DNA of 64,000 nucleotides from NCBI RefSeq assembly GCF_002775205.1, contig NC_036454.1, positions 12,358,882 through 12,422,881 of the forward strand. Reading direction: 5' to 3'. Position numbers and translations under genes: made by a program. The notes below the pieces were generated by a model that saw only the letters and a list, made by a program, of their open reading frames with translations, was not told where the DNA came from and searched no databases. Positions 59,701-64,000 of this stretch are shown one piece after another. This DNA comes from Xiphophorus maculatus. Its lineage: Eukaryota > Chordata > Actinopteri > Cyprinodontiformes > Poeciliidae. Numbering within the stretch: the stretch's first letter is position 1; each line of letters starts with the position of its first letter.

Positions 59701-60289
59701 ACCGCCTGGCCTATTTTCTCTAAGCTCAAACCCAAACCCCAGTTGTTGTTCACCAGCGAGTTGGAGCTACGCAGCAGGGAGTCCACAGAATGGTGGAGTG
59801 CACTAGACAGCTGCTTACTGCAGCGGCTGAAGAGACGCCAGTCCAACACTGCAGCTGGGAGCCTCTGAATCTAAGCAAAGTGGAAGGAGGAGAAACAAAT
59901 GATTTAGCGTTAGGGTTAGAGTCATGCTGAGGAAAAGAAACTAAATATTTCTATTAAAGTGAAATCATTTTGAGAGGAGTGGAAACAGAAGCTCAAGCTG
60001 CAGATTTTACAGTTATCACCTGCCCGCCTTGGAACCTGTTTGGACACAGTGTGCAGGTACTGTTGTCATCCAGATGAGCTTTGACATTGATGACGTACGC
60101 CCCTGTGCGGCGCAGACGCACCACATCAAAACCCTCCCCTGCCAGGTTGTGACCTGGGACAAAAGGAGCCTTCTCACACTCTGGTCCGGTGCCAATCCGA
60201 CAACCCAGGACCCTGCAGACTTCCAAAGTAACTGACAGTCTCAACACAAACAGGACAAAGTTTCTCCGCTGGTTTCCTCCTGCTTGCAT
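56791..60289 (-). CDS. prf1: Perforin-1-like pore-forming protein (MACPF + C2), four exons
   Basis: Perforin is a secreted granule protein of cytotoxic lymphocytes. In the presence of calcium it assembles pores on target membranes. Coding exons on the minus strand are 60289-60020, 59870-59599, 57945-57804 and 57678-56791. All junctions are GT-AG and the frame gives 523 residues, close to mammalian perforin (about 555). The N-terminus has a hydrophobic stretch ([11 protein letters not shown]) usable as a signal peptide. [20 protein letters not shown] and [12 protein letters not shown] match the family. The MACPF signature YGTHYI is at residues 221-226. The C2 domain spans about 399-505, with aspartates near 420, 439, 442, 466, 468 and 473 suited to calcium binding. 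A TTTCTGTCACATTTAG acceptor just before the ATG suggests an upstream non-coding exon. Fish have several perforin copies, and the exact member is not assigned. Confidence 0.92.
59014..59090. repeat. Palindromic ITR-only derivative of the Tc1-like element
   Basis: Two inverted copies of the intact Tc1-like element's end sit back to back with only about 15-20 bases between them. The left starts CACTGCTCAAAAAAATAAAG and the right is CTTTATTTTTTTGAGCAGT. All internal sequence is missing. The unit lies in intron 2 of the perforin-1-like gene. The outermost base of the right end is lost and the left flank is TT, not TA. Confidence 0.9.
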
Positions 60290-60299
60290 GGTTACCTAA

Positions 60300-61980
60300 A
60301 TGTGACAGAAAACAAAGAGGCCAGAGACACATATTTGCTGTTAAAAACACTCTCTTTTATAAGGAGAGTCTAAAAGAATTTGTTTGATTTTAGTTTTAGA
60401 TGAGCTTTAAATCCCTGGTATCACAGGAGCCTGTTGTAAACTGCAATAATCCTGCCTCAGATGTTAGAAAGAAATCATGCAAACTCACCTCTTACTGACT
60501 TGCTTTTCCTTTTTTGTTCCTACAGATATTTTTCTTCTTAGCAGCGGTGAAGTGGCGACTTTCTCTTTGGAATAAACTACTACTTTGGGTTTTCTTCTTT
60601 AAGATTTCCATTCATGGTACGTTTGATTAAATGATGAAGTACAGAGACACTTAAATCCTGAAGTTGCAGCTGTAGAGAGCTGTGGCGTCTCTGGCAAGCT
60701 GTACTGAAAGCCTGCAGAGTTCAGTCTTCACTATGTCCTCTGCATATTGAAAAGGAGGGAGTTTCCAAATGTTTGAACTATCTATCCAAGGCTGTCTCTT
60801 GCCCATCCTTATTTTCCTGTCTCTCTTTCCCTGCAGATTTACACATTTCCTCTGCATGAGTAGGTTTGTTTTCATGGTCAAGACCCAGTTCTGTAAATCC
60901 CAGCCAGCCGTGTGCAGTATGTGTGTTGGCATGTGGATGTGTGGGGGAGGGAGAGATTTTGTGTTGTCACAGCAGAGGAGACCAACACTGATTTAAGGAC
61001 TTTCCGGGAAATGTGTGTCTGAGTGTGTAGATGCTGCCATGTGTGTATACCGTAGGCTATGTAGTTTTATGTCTGTTGGACTGCATATGTGTTTGTTTAA
61101 AACCTTTGAGCTGCCCTGGTTGTGCACAGGGGAAGAAAAAAAACCAAACACGTCTATTTGTGGATGCCAGTGGAATGTGTATGGGTTTTCTTCTTGAAGT
61201 CACGAAAGATCTGAAGACATTTTACAAAAGGTTTTATACACCAATAGAAACTCTCAAAAAGAAGACCCATCAGCTAGTAGGTATGTTGATTTTGGAGAAT
61301 TGCCTGAGCAGCAGGCTCCGTCAGTCTAATGAACTGCCATATGCTGCCTCTATGATTGAATACTTTTTTAAGTGAATCCTTTCATGTGATCAATGGCCGA
61401 AGGTTCTTCAAGGATTTATTTACAGCTTCACTGTTTTGTTGCTTTATTATATATGTCGTTTTAGAGAGATGTAGATTTTGAGAGAGGAGTGTGTATGTTA
61501 CTTGCAAGGCTCAAGTTATAGGATCTTGTGTACTTTAATGACATAAAAATAAGCAGAAGCCTCACTGCTAAATGTTGTGTTTTATTCAAAGCAGTTTCGG
61601 AACACTTATGCACACGTGAGACTGAAACAAATGTGCTTTGACTTTGAACCAGGGTCAAATTATAGAAACGCTGAACTAGATGCTACTTCACACACCCTTG
61701 AAGCTTTGAAAAATGTTCTGTACACAAAAAAACAGTGTACCTCCTCTAAAACAGATCATTAGAGGACGTTAGACACTCATTATATGACTTTGTTTTAAAA
61801 TAAACTTTAAACAAAGCATCCTTCGGATTAAGTCAGATATTACCTCAATATGATCAATTACTCAGAAACAGCTTCTCCGTTGGGTTTGATGTGGCTCTCT
61901 CGCTGTTGTTTTATAAAGATTTTATTTGATCAGATACTTAACATTCATGAGTACAACACAAAACACACACACACATTTAC
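60300..61980. other. Intergenic DNA between perforin-1-like and mpeg1
   Basis: No supportable gene. A 93-residue minus-strand frame at 60932-60651 has no recognisable features. The region before the perforin ATG may contain its promoter and a 5' non-coding exon. Confidence 0.5.
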
Positions 61981-61984
61981 TAGT

Positions 61985-62451
61985 TTTATTGTTGTTATTG
62001 CTGTCAGATAAGCAAGCATACATTAAGAGTGTCTTATTGGCAGTATACAAAAAGTAAGCTCTTAACCTGGATTACACGACACAAATCAAAGTGAACTTGA
62101 GTTGTTTTAATCATTTTTATGAGCTTTTAACAAAGAAAAATCTAACTAAACACAGCATCAAAGCATACCAAGTAGAGTAATAATAATAATATACAGTAAA
62201 TGTGCTATTTTCCATGTGCACTTGGCACATGGGGGCAGCAGTGGTGCTTTACAGAGTTTAAAAGTCAGTTTTGCTTTCATCCGTGTGCGCTTTATATTGC
62301 AAAGCAAATACAGTTCTCTTTTAAGTTTCATAATTCATAATACAAAGTTTTATGTGTAAAAAAGTAATATTCTCTTTCACAAAATAAATCTTTAAATTTG
62401 TGGAAAAATTGTTTTAAGAATCAAAGGAAAATCACCCGATCTAGAGCCGTT
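61985..62451 (-). other. mpeg1: mpeg1 3' UTR region
   Basis: Non-coding sequence following the mpeg1 stop on the minus strand. A candidate AATAAA on that strand is at 61985-61990 (TTTATT on plus). The 3' end is inferred. Confidence 0.4.
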
Positions 62452-64000
62452 TTACGCCTCCTCCTGGGTTGTCTCCCTCTCTGGCTCTTCAGCTATTTCC
62501 TCATATCCATCTGAACTAGGTCGAGAGTACCTCCTCTTTCTCCTAACAATCACTGCCACTACGACCACCAACGCTATCAAACCCATCACTAAAAATGCCA
62601 CTCCTGCCTTTTCCCCACTTGACATCTGATTCATTTCTGGGTTGAACTTTCGAATGAGGTCTGGCATTTCCTCGGGTTTGACAAGTTTCCATGATTTAGT
62701 GGGCCCCACCCTGACCCAGCTCTGTTCTCCTTCTGTCATCACCATAACTGTGTTGGTAGCTTGCATGCTCACAAGAGGAGATTTAGTAAAAGGAGGGAGG
62801 AGGATTGGTTTCAGGTCACCCCCTGTAAACAGGCCAGACTGGACGCAGTAAAGAATTTCACAGCCATCGCTAACTGTGGCGAGGTGTTGGCTGAATTTGG
62901 GAGGGCATCTACGTTGGTTTTTAGCCAGTGGGTTACCAGACTCACAGCTGAAGAGACCTCCAAATGGGATGGAGTATCTGGTGCCAGTCTCATAGTCATC
63001 ACTCAAGCAGATCATTTGGCCATCTGATAGAAACTTCACTGGAATGAAGTTTGCAGGGCAGCTTTTGGACTTGGTGACGGGGTTCTCGAAAGAGGTGCCG
63101 TAGATTCCTCCAAACAGATATCCTGAGTTTTCTGGAGCTTTTCCATTGACAGAGCACCAGTACGTATTTATTCGAGCAGAGCGAACACGATAGAGATTTT
63201 GACAGTTTTTCCGATGACAAGTGGACAACCACAAAAACCCACATCCATAGCTAACGTCATAGCAGTAATTTTCTGTGTAACCCTGCTGTCTCACTTCTGA
63301 TCGTAATAAAGTTGGAGTGTAAGGTGAGCGACAGGAGTAATCACCTGTTGCAATATTTTTCTGGGCAAGGGTTTCGCAAAGTGGATCTGCATCTTTGGTA
63401 AGTTTTGTACACTGCTGGTAGACTCCTCCAAAACTGAGGTTGGTGGCTGGACCCTCGCATGAGTCGTCATCAACGTTAGCCTGAAAGTTGAAGTTCTTGG
63501 AACCAATGTCCACACAACCAGGGCGGGTGTTGACCTTGTAGTAGCGTTCTATTGCCATGCTCACTGTATGAGCCACTTTGCCAACTGTAGGCTGTGGCAG
63601 ATCAGGAAAAGTATTTGAGTTTATAAAATAGTGGATGGGGAACCCAGAACGATCAATAGAAACCAGATTATTCCTGGTATTTTCTTGCCACTTCTGCAAA
63701 GTGATTCCAGGATAAAAAGGTATGCCCCCATGGCTTTGGATGAGGGAGTACTGAATATTGGACTGGTATGTTTTAAGTGATGAGCTTTGTTGGCTAGACT
63801 GACTGCTGATATCAAATTTTAGTTTGTCAAAAAAGTTTAACCCAGCCTGAGCTTTAACAGTGGAGGTATCTGAAGAACTGTCTGACACATAAGAGGAACG
63901 GAGATAGTCTTCCTGCACCAGAGATGCCCCGGCATCTACACTGGTGATAACATGGGTTCCATAGTCCAGCACCATCTTCTCTGAAAGGTACTCTGCATTC
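62452..64000 (-). CDS. mpeg1: Macrophage-expressed gene 1 (perforin-2), C-terminal part, cut by window edge
   Basis: MPEG1 is a MACPF-family pore-former of macrophages and other phagocytes. It is membrane-anchored and acts against bacteria in endolysosomes. The frame is open to the window end, giving at least 515 residues of an expected roughly 710. Visible in order are the MACPF signature YGTHVI near the start, the rest of MACPF, a cysteine-rich region (CVDIGSKNFNFQ, GCGFLWLSTCHRKNC), a P2-type domain with repeated FGGIYG / FGGLFSC motifs, and a transmembrane helix (AGVAFLVMGLIALVVVVAVI). A basic stop-transfer RRKRRY and a short acidic tail with SDGYEEI follow, the tyrosine being a possible trafficking motif. 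No intron is seen in this part, in line with the usually intronless mpeg1 coding region. The N-terminus lies outside the window. It is on the same strand as the perforin gene and about 2.2 kb upstream of it. Confidence 0.95.
   Translation of the reverse strand, partial: NAEYLSEKMVLDYGTHVITSVDAGASLVQEDYLRSSYVSDSSSDTSTVKAQAGLNFFDKLKFDISSQSSQQSSSLKTYQSNIQYSLIQSHGGIPFYPGITLQKWQENTRNNLVSIDRSGFPIHYFINSNTFPDLPQPTVGKVAHTVSMAIERYYKVNTRPGCVDIGSKNFNFQANVDDDSCEGPATNLSFGGVYQQCTKLTKDADPLCETLAQKNIATGDYSCRSPYTPTLLRSEVRQQGYTENYCYDVSYGCGFLWLSTCHRKNCQNLYRVRSARINTYWCSVNGKAPENSGYLFGGIYGTSFENPVTKSKSCPANFIPVKFLSDGQMICLSDDYETGTRYSIPFGGLFSCESGNPLAKNQRRCPPKFSQHLATVSDGCEILYCVQSGLFTGGDLKPILLPPFTKSPLVSMQATNTVMVMTEGEQSWVRVGPTKSWKLVKPEEMPDLIRKFNPEMNQMSSGEKAGVAFLVMGLIALVVVVAVIVRRKRRYSRPSSDGYEEIAEEPERETTQEEA

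Noticed and set aside
60651..60932. 93-residue minus-strand frame between the two MACPF genes
   Set aside because: No signal peptide, domain or splice support; probably chance.

Overview
This is a nuclear genomic window from a ray-finned fish, most likely an advanced (acanthomorph-type) teleost. The evidence is vertebrate genes with GT-AG introns, AT-rich intergenic DNA with many microsatellites, and several repeat families that I recognise as typical of teleosts (Tc1-like, hAT-like and LINE-derived). No species can be named from the sequence alone.

Layout: (1) 1-4.6 kb holds the last intron, last coding exon and 3' UTR of grid2 (delta-2 glutamate receptor), plus strand. (2) 4.7-10.9 kb is non-coding, with decayed transposon pieces and a possible conserved non-coding block. 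(3) 11.1-12.4 kb is atoh1, the proneural bHLH gene. Here it is split by a short intron although I know the vertebrate gene as single-exon. (4) 13.9-14.3 kb contains a block strongly resembling the known Atoh1 3' autoregulatory enhancer. (5) 14.3-43 kb is a gene desert with an apparently intact, recently inserted Tc1-like DNA transposon (19.9-21.5 kb), decayed Tc1/hAT copies, a nested perfect inverted repeat and several enhancer-like stretches. (6) 43.4-54.5 kb is smarcad1, a SNF2-family chromatin remodeler. I could splice it into 24 coding exons giving an unbroken 1090-residue protein, with a 5'-truncated L1-type retrotransposon in intron 9. (7) On the minus strand, 60.3-56.8 kb is a complete four-exon perforin-1-like gene, and 64.0-62.5 kb is the C-terminal part of mpeg1 (perforin-2), cut by the window edge.

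The order grid2 - atoh1 - smarcad1, all on one strand, is the same as at human 4q22, so this is an ancient syntenic block in which long non-coding intervals probably hold atoh1 regulatory DNA. The two MACPF-family immune effectors beyond smarcad1 are not part of the human neighbourhood and mark a fish-specific arrangement. I found no credible new protein system. The most noteworthy items are the intron in atoh1, the recognisable atoh1 enhancer, the intact transposon with a separate palindromic ITR-only derivative at 59.0 kb, and the nested inverted repeat at 40.7 kb.
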